Assembly (NCBI RefSeq): GCF_000426865.1 | Contig: NZ_AUGE01000032.1 | Coordinates: forward strand, 1 to 36,258 | Direction: 5' to 3' | Source of the DNA: Citrifermentans bremense R1 | GTDB taxonomy: Bacteria; Desulfobacterota; Desulfuromonadia; Geobacterales; Geobacteraceae | DNA: 36,258 nt | In this document: positions 1 through 7,613 of the stretch, piece by piece | How positions within the stretch are numbered: position 1 is the stretch's first letter | How the letters are laid out: the number at the start of each line of letters is the position of its first letter | Made by a program: the position numbers and the translations under genes | The notes under the pieces: model-generated | Databases searched by the model: none | Seen by the model: the letters and a program-made list of their open reading frames with translations, nothing else | Told to the model about the DNA's origin: nothing

Positions 1-2
1 AG

Positions 3-311
3 TTCGTTGAGCATCTCTGGAGAGAGACAGAGGATCTCACTCCTGTTGAAGCCCCCCTACCATTGGATGAACTAGCCGATCAAGTTGCAGCTGCATTTGG
101 CCTTGAGCCCGAGGCGTTGCGGCATGGAAACAAGCGCAAGGAACTAGCCAACGCACGTGCAGTCTTGTGCTATATCGCAACCAGAAAACTGGGCTATAGC
201 GGCGTCAAGTTATCAAAGACCCTTGGTCTCTCACCTTCCGGAATAGTCTTGGCAGCAAAAAGAGGTGAAGTTCTCTACGACAAAATGCCTATCCTGCACG
301 CCATTGGCTGA
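3..311 (+). CDS. REP-associated (IS200-like) transposase, C-terminal part, partial at window edge
   Basis: The reading frame is open from base 3, so the gene starts left of the window; the TTG at 63 is internal. The visible ~102 residues begin FVEHLWRETEDLTPVE and contain a helical domain with AAFGLEPEALRHGNKRKELA followed by a helix-turn-helix-like segment (GVKLSKTLGLSPSGIVLAAK). This arrangement resembles the DnaA C-terminal-like HTH found after the Y1 HUH nuclease domain in RAYT proteins of Geobacteraceae. The catalytic HUH and Tyr motifs are not in view, so the call rests on the tail alone. RAYTs are domesticated IS200/IS605 relatives thought to move short palindromic repeats, and such repeats occur nearby (1932-1992, 4236-4265, 4717-4746). 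An alternative is another DNA-binding protein carrying the same HTH. Confidence 0.55.
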   Translation, partial: FVEHLWRETEDLTPVEAPLPLDELADQVAAAFGLEPEALRHGNKRKELANARAVLCYIATRKLGYSGVKLSKTLGLSPSGIVLAAKRGEVLYDKMPILHAIG

Positions 312-417
312 AGCAACTCAACGAACTCAACTACGTCCCCCTGGTCCCCCCCAAACGGTTCATTCAATCATGGCTCAACAGGCGCTGTCGGAGTTGGCCA
401 AGTAACCGGATACAAAT

Positions 418-451
418 AAACCGGAGTCCCCCAAAAGGAGGGCTCCGGTTT
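418..451 (+). terminator. Hairpin after the RAYT-like gene
   Basis: AAACCGGAG pairs with CTCCGGTTT, with further inner pairing around an AAAA loop. There is only a short T run (TTT) after the stem. It lies about 105 bp after the stop at 311 and is the only terminator-like structure before the repeat array. It could equally be a REP-type hairpin. Confidence 0.5.
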
Positions 452-484
452 ACGAAACCGCGCTACGCCCATCATCTCGCTCTC

Positions 485-945
485 GATGACTCGTACATCC
501 CTCTCGGTAAATTACATATTGCTCTAGATGACTCGTGCATCGCGTCCGATAAATTACTTATCGCTCCCTACGACTCGTGCATCGCATTTGGTAACTTATT
601 AATCGGTCACGACGACTCGTGCATCGCGCTTGACAACTTATTTATCGCTCCTGACAACTCGTGCACCGGTCTCGATAACTTATGTATCGCTCCCGGTGAC
701 TCATGCACCGCTCTATGTAAATTACATATCGCTCTCTACAACTCGTGCACCGCTCTCTGTAAATTACACATCGCTCTCGGCGACTCACGCACCGCTCTCT
801 GTAAACAACACACCGCTCTCTACGACTCGTGCACCGCTCTCTGTAGATTACATACCGCTCTCTACGACTCGCACATCGTTTTGTGTAACTGACACAGCGC
901 TCTCTATAATTCGCAGAACGCTCTGGGAAATCCATGCATCACTGG
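485..945. repeat. Degenerate 42-bp tandem repeat array, about 11 copies
   Basis: Repeat units begin at 485, 527, 569, 611, 653, 695, 737, 779, 821, 863 and 905, exactly 42 bp apart with no insertion or deletion. Each unit is made of two related 21-bp halves: one like CGCTCTCTACGACTCGTGCA and one like CGCTCTCTGTAAATTACATA. Copies at 695-862 are the most alike, and both ends are more diverged. Because 42 and 21 are multiples of three, several frames stay open; the leftward frame 935-642 reads as heptads of the type RERCxxx. The array ends at the 3' end of the DUF188 gene. No gene is called inside it. Confidence 0.9.
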
Positions 946-1403
946 GAACGGTGCTCGCGCACCATCTTGGTGAGCAGACGGTCGAGTGCGGAGGCGAAAC
1001 GATTGCGGTCGGTGCGGCCCAACTGGGCAGGTCCGCCGATCAGCAGCCCATCAGTCCGCAATTCCGCCATCAGATTACGGTAGGAAAGACGCTCGCCGAC
1101 GTTCTCCTCGGTGTAAAGTTCGCCGCGCGGGTCAAGCGCAACTCCACCCTTCTCGACCACACGGGCAGCAAGCGGAATGTCGGCGGTGATGACGAGGTCG
1201 CATGCCTCGGCATTCTCGGCTATGTAGTCGTCGGCTACGTCAAAGCCTGCCTTGACACGTACGGAAGTTATCAGCGAGGTGTGAGCGCGCGAAAGGTCGG
1301 TGTTGGCTACCAGACAGACCGGCACTTTCAAACGCTCTGAAGCGCGGAACACAATGTCCTTTACCACTCGGGGACAGGCATCTGCATCAATCCAAATCTT
1401 CAT
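939..1403 (-). CDS. DUF188 / YaiI-YqxD family protein (UPF0178)
   Basis: This is a 154-residue protein of the usual family length. It opens with [18 protein letters not shown], the acidic signature (D6, D8) of the YaiI/YqxD family. It continues with [17 protein letters not shown] and the conserved segment [15 protein letters not shown], then ends in a helical region ([12 protein letters not shown]). The family has a PIN/NYN-like nuclease fold by comparison, but its substrate is not established. The ATG at 1403 has GGAG about 8 nt upstream. The stop codon overlaps the degenerate end of the 42-bp repeat array, so transcription would run straight into the array; no separate terminator was seen on this strand. 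It is divergent from the cold-shock gene. Confidence 0.85.
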   Translation of the reverse strand: MKIWIDADACPRVVKDIVFRASERLKVPVCLVANTDLSRAHTSLITSVRVKAGFDVADDYIAENAEACDLVITADIPLAARVVEKGGVALDPRGELYTEENVGERLSYRNLMAELRTDGLLIGGPAQLGRTDRNRFASALDRLLTKMVREHRSQ

Positions 1404-1504
1404 TCTCTACTCCAGCGATACCACCTTCGGCACGTTGTGATTGGCGGAAAAAATTCTCTCATAGGCAGCGTTGCACGCTACTACAGCGAACCTGCCCTGT
1501 CAAC

Positions 1505-1523
1505 GCGACAGCCCGGCTGTCGC
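1505..1523. other. Perfect 8-bp stem hairpin in the DUF188/csp divergent region
   Basis: GCGACAGC, loop CCG, GCTGTCGC. It is followed on the + strand by TTTATGAGCG, which is too poor in T for a confident terminator. It sits between the two divergent genes and could be an operator or an mRNA hairpin. Confidence 0.45.
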
Positions 1524-1562
1524 TTTATGAGCGTTATTTTTAACCGAAAACAAATTATAAGA

Positions 1563-1589
1563 TTGACATGGTGCAGGAGATGCTATATG
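1563..1589 (+). promoter_or_regulatory. Probable sigma-70 promoter of the cold-shock gene
   Basis: TTGACA at 1563-1568 is followed after 15 bp by TATATG at 1584-1589, preceded by TGC (extended -10). The transcript would have a leader of about 55 nt before the ATG at 1650, short compared with the long thermosensing leader of E. coli cspA. Confidence 0.5.
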
Positions 1590-1649
1590 TTTACGCATCC
1601 GCGGATTCCCGGAACACTAACACAGCAGCAATATGGGAGAAGTAAGTAA

Positions 1650-1850
1650 ATGGTAAACGGAACTGTGAAATGGTTTAACGACAGCAAGGGTTTTGGCTTT
1701 CTCGAGCAGGAAAATGGCGAGGACGTATTCGTTCATTTCTCCGCTATCAACGGCGACGGCTTCAAATCCCTCACCGAAGGCGACAGCGTAACTTTCGAGA
1801 TCGTAAAGGGACCGAAAGGGCTTCAGGCAGCTAACGTTTCCAGGGCTTAA
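1650..1850 (+). CDS. Cold-shock domain protein (CspA family)
   Basis: This is a 66-residue single cold-shock domain, the normal size for CspA-type RNA chaperones. [18 protein letters not shown] holds the RNP1 motif (KGFGF) and DVFVHFSAI the RNP2 motif (VFVHF), the aromatic surface that binds single-stranded RNA and DNA. The C-terminus [13 protein letters not shown] is typical. The ATG at 1650 follows GGGAGAAG. The gene appears monocistronic: a promoter at 1563-1589 and a strong terminator at 1874-1903. Family members melt RNA structure and act as antiterminators; whether this copy is cold induced cannot be read from the sequence. Confidence 0.95.
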   Translation: MVNGTVKWFNDSKGFGFLEQENGEDVFVHFSAINGDGFKSLTEGDSVTFEIVKGPKGLQAANVSRA

Positions 1851-1873
1851 TCACATAGCGTAGAACTTTATCG

Positions 1874-1903
1874 AAGGCCCCGGAGGAATCCGGGGCCTTT
1901 TTC
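1874..1903 (+). terminator. Rho-independent terminator of the cold-shock gene
   Basis: AAGGCCCCGGA pairs with TCCGGGGCCTT across a GGAA tetraloop, followed by TTT and TTTC. It begins 24 bp after the stop codon. Confidence 0.9.
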
Positions 1904-1931
1904 GTTTCTTGGCCGTAAACCTACCCCTCCC

Positions 1932-1992
1932 CCTTCCTCCCCTTCCAGGGGAGGAAGGTTAAGTGACCGACCCTCCGTTTCCAAGGGAGGAA
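1932..1992. repeat. Pair of palindromes, REP/BIME-like
   Basis: The first element is a perfect 12-bp stem, CCTTCCTCCCCT / AGGGGAGGAAGG, with a TCC loop (1932-1958). The second is a shorter stem, CCCTCC / GGGAGG, around GTTTCCAA (about 1971-1990). They share the AGGGGAGGAAG / AAGGGAGGAAG core and lie between the csp terminator and the end of cbiO, the usual location of extragenic palindromic repeats. Confidence 0.55.
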
Positions 1993-2008
1993 GAGGTTAG
2001 CCCCTGCC

Positions 2009-2758
2009 TCATGGTCCGCAAATAGGACACCCTTGCATGGAAAGCGGCTTTTCCAGGCGACACTCCTTCAGCAGCGCCTCGTCCTGAAATATCTCCCTGG
2101 TCGGCCCATCCGCCCTCACCTCTCCGCCACTAAGCACTACGGTCCGTTCGCACAGGTCCAGCACCAGGTCGAGATCGTGGCTGGTCACAATCTTACTGTG
2201 CTTGAAATCCTTCAAGAGGTTGATCAATTGCCGACGGGCGTACGGGTCGAGTCCGTTGCCGGGTTCATCCATGACCAGTATGTCGGGCGACATGGAAAGG
2301 ACGGTGGCGATGGCAACCCTCCGCTTTTCGCCGGCGGACAAATGATAAGGAGGCTTGCCGGCTAGGTGCAGCGCATCGACCTGACGCAGCGCATCCTTTA
2401 CGCAACGCTCCAGATCCTCGCCGCTCAAGCCCAGGTTCATCGGGCCGAAGGCGACATCCTCGTACACGGTGGGCATGAATAGCTGGTCGTCGGGGTCGTG
2501 GAACACCATGCCGACGGTGCGTCTGATCTCTGCCAGGGTGTCGCGCCCGACGGGGAGATGCCCGACCCGCACGGTGCCTGAAGTAGGGAGCAGGTGCCCG
2601 TTCAGGTGGGCTAGCAGGGTCGACTTCCCTGCACCGTTCGCGCCTATGACGGCGACGGATTCCCCATGTACGATGCGGATGGAGACCTCGCGCAGGGCTT
2701 CGGTGCCATCGGGATAGACGTGGCGCAGGCGATCTATTTCGAGTATGTGATGACTCAT
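2009..2758 (-). CDS. cbiO: Cobalt/nickel ECF transporter ATP-binding subunit CbiO
   Basis: This 249-residue ABC ATPase energises group I ECF uptake of Co2+ or Ni2+ from the cytoplasmic face of the membrane. Visible motifs are Walker A (GANGAGKST), a Q-loop region (GMVFHDPDDQLFMPTVYEDV), the signature LSAGEKRRVAIA, Walker B (DILVMDEPGNGLD) and the switch His (IVTSHDLD). The Asp-Asp-Gln Q-loop is typical of CbiO/EcfA proteins. The start chosen is the ATG at 2758 (MSHHILEIDRL), which overlaps the stop of cbiQ as ATGA; a longer upstream reading is only an overlap into cbiQ. The C-terminus ends in CPICGP. It is the last gene of the leftward cbiM-cbiQ-cbiO operon. Confidence 0.93.
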   Translation of the reverse strand: MSHHILEIDRLRHVYPDGTEALREVSIRIVHGESVAVIGANGAGKSTLLAHLNGHLLPTSGTVRVGHLPVGRDTLAEIRRTVGMVFHDPDDQLFMPTVYEDVAFGPMNLGLSGEDLERCVKDALRQVDALHLAGKPPYHLSAGEKRRVAIATVLSMSPDILVMDEPGNGLDPYARRQLINLLKDFKHSKIVTSHDLDLVLDLCERTVVLSGGEVRADGPTREIFQDEALLKECRLEKPLSMQGCPICGP

Positions 2759-3579
2759 GGCAGTAATCCTGTGAAGAGCGCGCCGACCGAATGGGTGACG
2801 TTGGAAAGCCTCAAGGCGATACAAAGGAAGACCCAGATGGAGAGGAAAGCGACGTCGGCGAAGCGCAGGCGCGCCTTGACCTGCTCTGGAAAGGTTCCGG
2901 AGAATCCACGCGCCAGCATCGACATGTGCATGCGCTCGGCCCGCTGCCAGGTCCGCAGCAAAAGATGCCCGAGGAGCGAGGCGTAACTTTTCAGGCCGCT
3001 TCCTTTCCTGCCGAAGCATCGGAGTTCCCTGGCCTTGGCGGCGCGGCCGCCTTCTTCGGCCAGGACAAATAGGTAGCGGTAGAGAAACATGAGCTGCAAG
3101 GCAAAGGGGCGGGGCATGCCGAGGCGCTGCAGGGCGCGGCAGATGGCAGGGAAACCGGTGAGGGCGGTAAGCGTGAAGACGGCGCCCACGGTGAGGCCGG
3201 TACGGAGCACGATGGAGGCGAAGGAAAGCCAGCCGCCGGTAACCCGGAGAGCGCCTAGCTGCAGCAGCAATTGGCGGTCGAAATACGGGTTGCAGATTCC
3301 TACGGCGATGGCAAAGGGAGCGACCAGCGCCACCTTCCCCAACAGGTACCGGGTTGGGAGTTCCCCCACCGCGATCAGGAACGCTGGAAAAATAAGAAAA
3401 GGGATGAGGGGGGAGATCTGGTAGCGGTCGAAGGAGACGACGCAGACGATGAAGACCAGCGTGGCGAGCACCTTCGCGCGGGCATCGAGCCGGTGCAGGA
3501 AAGTGGTACCGGAGGCCAGTTGATCCAGCCGCTTTAAATCCAGCAGCGCAGCACTAATAGATGCCATGGACCGGTCCAC
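2755..3579 (-). CDS. cbiQ: Cobalt/nickel ECF transporter transmembrane subunit CbiQ
   Basis: This is a 274-residue membrane protein with about five hydrophobic segments. It carries the two coupling motifs of ECF T components: AAKARELRCFG near residue 180 and the AERMHMSMLARGF helix near residue 215. These dock onto the ATPase CbiO. The frame starts with a GTG at 3579 (MDRSM); the ATG at 3567 is an equally possible start, since neither has a clear ribosome site. It follows cbiM by 14 bp and overlaps cbiO by 4 bp, which indicates translational coupling. Metal choice (Co or Ni) cannot be decided from this subunit. Confidence 0.92.
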   Translation of the reverse strand: MDRSMASISAALLDLKRLDQLASGTTFLHRLDARAKVLATLVFIVCVVSFDRYQISPLIPFLIFPAFLIAVGELPTRYLLGKVALVAPFAIAVGICNPYFDRQLLLQLGALRVTGGWLSFASIVLRTGLTVGAVFTLTALTGFPAICRALQRLGMPRPFALQLMFLYRYLFVLAEEGGRAAKARELRCFGRKGSGLKSYASLLGHLLLRTWQRAERMHMSMLARGFSGTFPEQVKARLRFADVAFLSIWVFLCIALRLSNVTHSVGALFTGLLP

Positions 3580-3593
3580 AAAGGAGGTGGGCT

Positions 3594-4676
3594 TCAGGCA
3601 TCGGGGGTCTCCACCCTTTCCTTTCCTTTCTTCAACAACGCCCCGGCAACGCAGACCAGGGCAAGGGTGAGGATTGTGCCGACTACTCCCGGAACGGCGC
3701 TCGCGGCATCCGGCAGAGCACCGGCACCCCTTGGCAGTGGGCGGGGCGCGGCACGCTTTACGGCGTAATCGGGGAACCAGGCGCTTTTCTCCTGCAGCTG
3801 AGCGAGAAGACCATGCACACCCTCTCCCGCACCGGGAGCGGCGACTTTGCCCCCCGCCTTAGAGAGCGACCATTCCAGCCCGTCCGGGTTTTTGGAAGCC
3901 AATTGGGAAAGGAAGCCGCCGGTGACCAGGGCAATGACGAGGAAGGCGAGCAAGACTGCGAAGCGGGAGCGCCAGGCGTTGCCAGCCGGAGCACGCCGCA
4001 ACAGTTCCGGGCGCGCCTTGCGCACGAAGGAAAGGATGGCGACTGTCACCGCCCCCTCGACCGCACCGATGGCGAGGTGTATGGGCTGCATCAGCAACAG
4101 AAAACGTTCCAGGGGAAGCGAAGAGATACCCGACAAACCGGTTTCCAGCACGACGGCCAGGGAGCCCAACTGCATCGCCACTAGCGCTGATATCATGACG
4201 GCCGCGGTTTCCCGCCATTTGCCGGGCGCGCCGCCGGGGACCGGCTCCGCAAGGTGCCTGTCCCCTTTGGAGATGCCCCCCTTCGAGAGGACGCGGTACA
4301 AGAACGGGTATACCAGAAAGGAAGGGATGACGCCCAGGTTGAAGATGTTGCAGCCAAGCGCTAAGAGGCCGCCGTCGGCAAAGAAAAGAGCCTGCACCAC
4401 CAACACCGAGGCGATGGTCAGGAAGGAGGCCGAAGGGCCGAGCAGGACCGCCAGCAGCAGGCCGCCGCCCAAGTGACCGCTGGAACCGGTCCCCGGTATG
4501 GAGAAGTTGATCATCTGCGCGGCGAAAAGAAAGGCTCCCAACACTCCCATCAGGGAGGCCTGGCGGTCGTCCTGCTCCCGGCGCAGTTGGGCTGAACCGA
4601 GGGCGATGGTCCCTGCCGAGACCGCCCACATGATTCCTCCCACCGCCGGGGAAAGCAAAGCGTCCGCCATATGCAT
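3594..4676 (-). CDS. cbiM: Cobalt/nickel ECF substrate-binding protein CbiM with C-terminal PDGLE domain
   Basis: This 360-residue fusion carries a CbiM/NikM domain (residues 1 to about 225) and a CbiN/NikN-like PDGLE domain (about 235-350, motif SKNPDGLEW). CbiM/NikM proteins bind the metal through the free N-terminus and His2; here the start is MHMADALLSP and a second conserved His lies in GSSGHLGGG (H68). About seven membrane segments are present in the first half and two flank the PDGLE region. The start at 4676 follows AAAGGAGAAGGCAAC. Residues 138-147 (GDRHLAEPVP) are encoded by a 30-bp REP-like element inserted in frame between membrane segments. A fused PDGLE unit is common in NikMN-type systems, so nickel is as likely as cobalt. 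Confidence 0.92.
   Translation of the reverse strand: MHMADALLSPAVGGIMWAVSAGTIALGSAQLRREQDDRQASLMGVLGAFLFAAQMINFSIPGTGSSGHLGGGLLLAVLLGPSASFLTIASVLVVQALFFADGGLLALGCNIFNLGVIPSFLVYPFLYRVLSKGGISKGDRHLAEPVPGGAPGKWRETAAVMISALVAMQLGSLAVVLETGLSGISSLPLERFLLLMQPIHLAIGAVEGAVTVAILSFVRKARPELLRRAPAGNAWRSRFAVLLAFLVIALVTGGFLSQLASKNPDGLEWSLSKAGGKVAAPGAGEGVHGLLAQLQEKSAWFPDYAVKRAAPRPLPRGAGALPDAASAVPGVVGTILTLALVCVAGALLKKGKERVETPDA
4236..4265. repeat. 30-bp REP-like palindromic element inside cbiM
   Basis: The sequence has GGGGAC and GTCCCC ends around an inner GGCTCC / GGTGCC pairing with a GCAA loop. It is the inverted copy of 4717-4746 with 29 of 30 bases identical. It contributes exactly ten codons to the cytoplasmic loop of CbiM and does not break the frame. 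Confidence 0.85.
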
Positions 4677-4716
4677 GTTGCCTTCTCCTTTGTGCAGGGC
4701 GATCAGCGAATCGAAG

Positions 4717-4746
4717 GGGGACAGGCACCTTGCGGAGCCAGTCCCC
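4717..4746. repeat. 30-bp REP-like palindromic element in the cbiM leader
   Basis: This is the same imperfect palindrome (GGGGACAGGCACCTTGCGGA...) as the element inside cbiM, in opposite orientation. It lies between the promoter and the start codon of cbiM, so it would be transcribed and could fold as a hairpin in the 5' leader. Confidence 0.85.
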
Positions 4747-4748
4747 TC

Positions 4749-4775
4749 GTAGCACGAATCTCACATAAGTAACAC
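4749..4775. promoter_or_regulatory. Direct repeat GTAGCAC / GTAACAC, possible metal-regulator operator
   Basis: GTAGCAC at 4749-4755 and GTAACAC at 4769-4775 lie exactly 20 bp apart, about two helical turns, and cover the likely transcription start of the cbi operon. The location fits a repressor site. The arrangement is direct rather than inverted, so it is not a plain NikR-type palindrome. Confidence 0.4.
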
Positions 4776-4780
4776 CGCAA

Positions 4781-4809
4781 GATATACAAGATGGTCATAG
4801 CACTGTCAA
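4781..4809 (-). promoter_or_regulatory. Sigma-70 promoter of the cbiMQO operon
   Basis: On the minus strand TTGACA (4809-4804) is followed after 17 bp by TATATC (4786-4781). The predicted start is near 4774, giving a leader of about 100 nt that contains the REP-like hairpin. No cobalamin riboswitch core was recognised. Confidence 0.6.
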
Positions 4810-5079
4810 CGCAATATTGCCCTGCAACAGGGGCAAGACGGCTGTAATAGCGTATACGGTTTCGATGTTACTTGGAGAGTCGTATTGAAACTGGTCAGGC
4901 GCTTGGAGACGAAGAACTCTTTTCAGATTTAGAGGGCAGGATTTCGAATAAACCCCCTTCTCTTTCCTTTAAAATGATGTTAATGTCTCGCCCTGCAATG
5001 GCCCGGCACTACCTGTTGGAACAGTTTTCCTCCGCACCAAAGTCCATTCTTTCTTTGCTGATGCAAGGAGCGTTACCCA
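4810..5079. other. Intergenic region before the hybrid kinase gene
   Basis: No gene is supported here. TTGCCC / TGTAAT-like hexamers near 4825-4855 and an AT-rich patch TTTAAAATGATG near 4970 could hold the kinase promoter, but spacing is poor and no choice can be made. The ribosome site AAGGAG sits about 9 nt before the ATG at 5080. Confidence 0.4.
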
Positions 5080-7470
5080 ATGGCCGCCTCAGAAAATAAA
5101 GCAGTCCATTTCACCGCAAACTGCACGGTGCTGCTGGCTTTCTTCGTCGCGCTCTTTTTCCCTGCCGGGTACTTCGTCGTGAGTTACCAGTATGTGGTAG
5201 GGAGTCTGGAGACCGAAGCCGAGATCAACGCCAGAATTGTAGGCGGGTTGATCGACGAGACACCCGGATCGCTGCATACTCAGGCTCACCGGCTGGAGGG
5301 TATGCTTCCGCAGAACCAGAATTCGGGACACCCGGACTTCAGCAGGATCCTCGACGCCGACGGCCGGGTGCTTGCCACCAGGGGGGAGCCGCCTGCCCAA
5401 CCGACCATCACCAAGTCGCACGACATCTTTTTCGCCGGAAAGACCACCGGCAGCATGGAAATCAGCCGCTCGCTCAGGCCTATTCTGACGAAAAGTGCGC
5501 TGGTGGCCGTTTTCGGTCTCTCCATCGGGCTGGTGGTATTCATACTTCTCCCCTTCCGCGCCATCAACCGCGCCAACCGCAAGCTGCAGGATTCGTACAA
5601 TTTCCTTACCAAAGTCATGGAGAGCAGCGCCAACGCGGTGATCGTGCTCAATCCGGACGGCAAGATCGCCATGGTCAACGGCCGGTGCACCGAGATGAGC
5701 GGCTACCGCCGCGAGGACCTGTACGGCTCGGAAATCGACCGGCTGCTCTGCCCGCAATCGTTCGACACGGTCCTGGAGCAGCTGCGGCAGGTGTCGAGCG
5801 GCGAGGCCGAGATCGTCAAGTTCGAGACCGACCTGCTCAGAAAGGACGGCAGCACCATTGCCATCGCCTGCGGCGCGACCCCGGTATACCAGGAAGGGCG
5901 TATCGCCAGCACGGTGCTCTCGGTGGAGAACATCACCGAGCGGAGGCATTCGGTCGAACAGCTCAAAGCCGCCAAGGAATACACCGAGAACCTGATCCAG
6001 GCTGCGTGCGTGATGATCCTGGGGCTCGACCTGAAAGGGAACGTGACCCTTCTGAACCGCACCGCCGAGGAGGTGACCGGGTATGCCGCCGACGAGCTGA
6101 TCGGAAAGAACTGGTTCGAGACGGTGATGGGGGCCGAAGCTTTCTACAAGATGTGCACCATCCCGGGGATGGTTGGCGAAAGCGTGAACCGTTGCGCCTT
6201 CGAGAACCAGATCGTCACCAAGGAAGGGCTTGTGCGCACCATCTCGTGGCGCAACAGCGCCATTATCGAAAAGGACGAACGGCTGGGGACGCTCTGCTTC
6301 GGGATCGACATCACCGAGCACCGCAAGATCGAGGCGCAACTCAGGCACTCGCAGAAGATGGAGTCCATCGGGCAGTTGGCCGGCGGCGTGGCCCATGACT
6401 TCAACAACATGCTGAGCGTGATCATGGGGTACGCCCAGCTCTGCCAGATAGAGGTTGAGGAAAACAGCTCGCTTTGGCTCTACCTCCAGGAGGTCGTCAA
6501 GGCGGGCGAGCGCTCGCGCGACATGGTGAGAAAGCTGCTCGCCTTCTCAAGGAAGGAGATTATCTCCCCCAGGGCGGTGGACCTGAACATGCACTGCATC
6601 GAGACGGAAAAGACCTTGAGCCGCCTGATCGGCGAGGAGATCAAACTCGACTTTATCCCTGCCACTACGCTTTGGACCGTGAAGATCGACCCGTCGCAGG
6701 TGGACCAGATACTGATGAACCTGGCGGTCAACGCCCGCGACGCCATGCCCGAAGGGGGATGCCTGACTATCAGCACCGAGAACGCTACAGTGGACGAGGC
6801 ATTCTGCGATTACCGCCTCGACGCGCGCCCCGGAGAGTATGCCTGCCTCACCGTGGCGGATACCGGTTTCGGCATGGACAAGGAACTCACCAAAAGGATC
6901 TTCGAGCCTTTCTTCACCACCAAGGACGTCGGCAAGGGAACCGGACTCGGGCTCGCCACGGTTTACGGCATCGTCACCCAGAATGGCGGTTTCCTCGACG
7001 TCGACAGTGAACCGGGAGAAGGAACCTCGTTCCGGATCTACCTGCCGCGCCTGAAGGACGAGCCCGTGGAAGAAGCAAAACCGTGCCCCGACCAGCCCAA
7101 AGGATCGGGCACGATTTTGGTCGTAGAGGACGACCCCATGCTCCGGACCATGGCGACCCAGATGCTGGAAAAGATCGGCTACCGCGTCATCCAGGCCGAG
7201 GGGCCTCAAATCGCTCTTTCCATCTGTGCGGATCTGACCACGTCCATCGACTTGGTGCTGACCGACGTCATCATGCCCGAGATGAACGGACTGGAGATGG
7301 CACGGGGAATCGCCGCACTGCGCCCCGACACCAAGGTGCTCTTTATGACCGGTTACTCTTCCGACGTCATTGCGAGCCACGGCATCATTCAACCAGGACT
7401 GCACTACGTCGAGAAGCCGTTCAACATGGAGGGGCTGCATGCGAAGATCCTGGAGATTCAGGCGGCCTGA
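5080..7470 (+). CDS. Hybrid sensor histidine kinase (PAS-PAS-HisKA-HATPase-receiver)
   Basis: This is a 796-residue inner-membrane kinase. Hydrophobic segments at about residues 13-35 and 138-160 bracket a small periplasmic sensor region of about 100 residues. Two PAS domains follow (about 177-300 and 300-420; second begins [20 protein letters not shown]). The HisKA motif [13 protein letters not shown] has the phosphoacceptor H439. ATPase boxes are [14 protein letters not shown] (N), VADTGFGMD (G1), [19 protein letters not shown] (F, G2). A C-terminal receiver domain has VVEDDP and acceptor D729 in [13 protein letters not shown], with Lys in YVEKPF. The HDFNN-type H-box with a C-terminal receiver is common in Geobacteraceae. 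No DNA-binding partner gene is adjacent, so output probably passes through a distant protein. Start at 5080 is supported by AAGGAG. Confidence 0.93.
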   Translation: MAASENKAVHFTANCTVLLAFFVALFFPAGYFVVSYQYVVGSLETEAEINARIVGGLIDETPGSLHTQAHRLEGMLPQNQNSGHPDFSRILDADGRVLATRGEPPAQPTITKSHDIFFAGKTTGSMEISRSLRPILTKSALVAVFGLSIGLVVFILLPFRAINRANRKLQDSYNFLTKVMESSANAVIVLNPDGKIAMVNGRCTEMSGYRREDLYGSEIDRLLCPQSFDTVLEQLRQVSSGEAEIVKFETDLLRKDGSTIAIACGATPVYQEGRIASTVLSVENITERRHSVEQLKAAKEYTENLIQAACVMILGLDLKGNVTLLNRTAEEVTGYAADELIGKNWFETVMGAEAFYKMCTIPGMVGESVNRCAFENQIVTKEGLVRTISWRNSAIIEKDERLGTLCFGIDITEHRKIEAQLRHSQKMESIGQLAGGVAHDFNNMLSVIMGYAQLCQIEVEENSSLWLYLQEVVKAGERSRDMVRKLLAFSRKEIISPRAVDLNMHCIETEKTLSRLIGEEIKLDFIPATTLWTVKIDPSQVDQILMNLAVNARDAMPEGGCLTISTENATVDEAFCDYRLDARPGEYACLTVADTGFGMDKELTKRIFEPFFTTKDVGKGTGLGLATVYGIVTQNGGFLDVDSEPGEGTSFRIYLPRLKDEPVEEAKPCPDQPKGSGTILVVEDDPMLRTMATQMLEKIGYRVIQAEGPQIALSICADLTTSIDLVLTDVIMPEMNGLEMARGIAALRPDTKVLFMTGYSSDVIASHGIIQPGLHYVEKPFNMEGLHAKILEIQAA

Positions 7471-7498
7471 CTTTCAATAGCTGCACGCGTCCAGACTG

Positions 7499-7545
7499 AA
7501 AAGGGACAAGCTACTTCACAATAAGTAGCCTTGCCCCTTTTTTTT
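7499..7545 (+). terminator. Rho-independent terminator of the hybrid kinase gene
   Basis: AAAAGGGACAAGCTACTT pairs with AAGTAGCCTTGCCCCTTTT with small irregularities, loop CACAAT, followed by a run of eight or more T. It lies 29 bp after the stop. Confidence 0.9.
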
Positions 7546-7572
7546 GCCCAAATAGAGTCAGTCTGCTAGACT
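7544..7572 (+). promoter_or_regulatory. Possible promoter of the DUF3300 gene
   Basis: TTGCCC (7544-7549), 17 bp, TAGACT (7567-7572); four of six consensus bases in each box. It starts within the T run of the upstream terminator. Confidence 0.4.
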
Positions 7573-7613
7573 AGGACAGTCATTTAACGGCAAGACAGGC
7601 GAGGAGATTCTAA

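Noticed and set aside
485-945. CRISPR array
   Set aside because: Repeats are contiguous 42-bp units without unique spacers and no cas gene is present.
630-1340. Rightward open frame of 236 codons through the repeat array and the DUF188 gene
   Set aside because: Its first part only follows the 42-bp repeat, and its second part is the opposite strand of a well-supported DUF188 gene; no ribosome site.
3847-4476. Long rightward open frame opposite cbiM
   Set aside because: It is a GC-rich shadow of cbiM with no ribosome site or recognisable domain.
4677-4800. Cobalamin riboswitch upstream of cbiM
   Set aside because: The conserved B12-box and core segments were not found; the leader instead holds the REP-like hairpin.
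5089-6396. 435-codon leftward frame opposite the hybrid kinase
   Set aside because: Antisense to a clearly conserved kinase; its composition reflects the codon pattern of the other strand.
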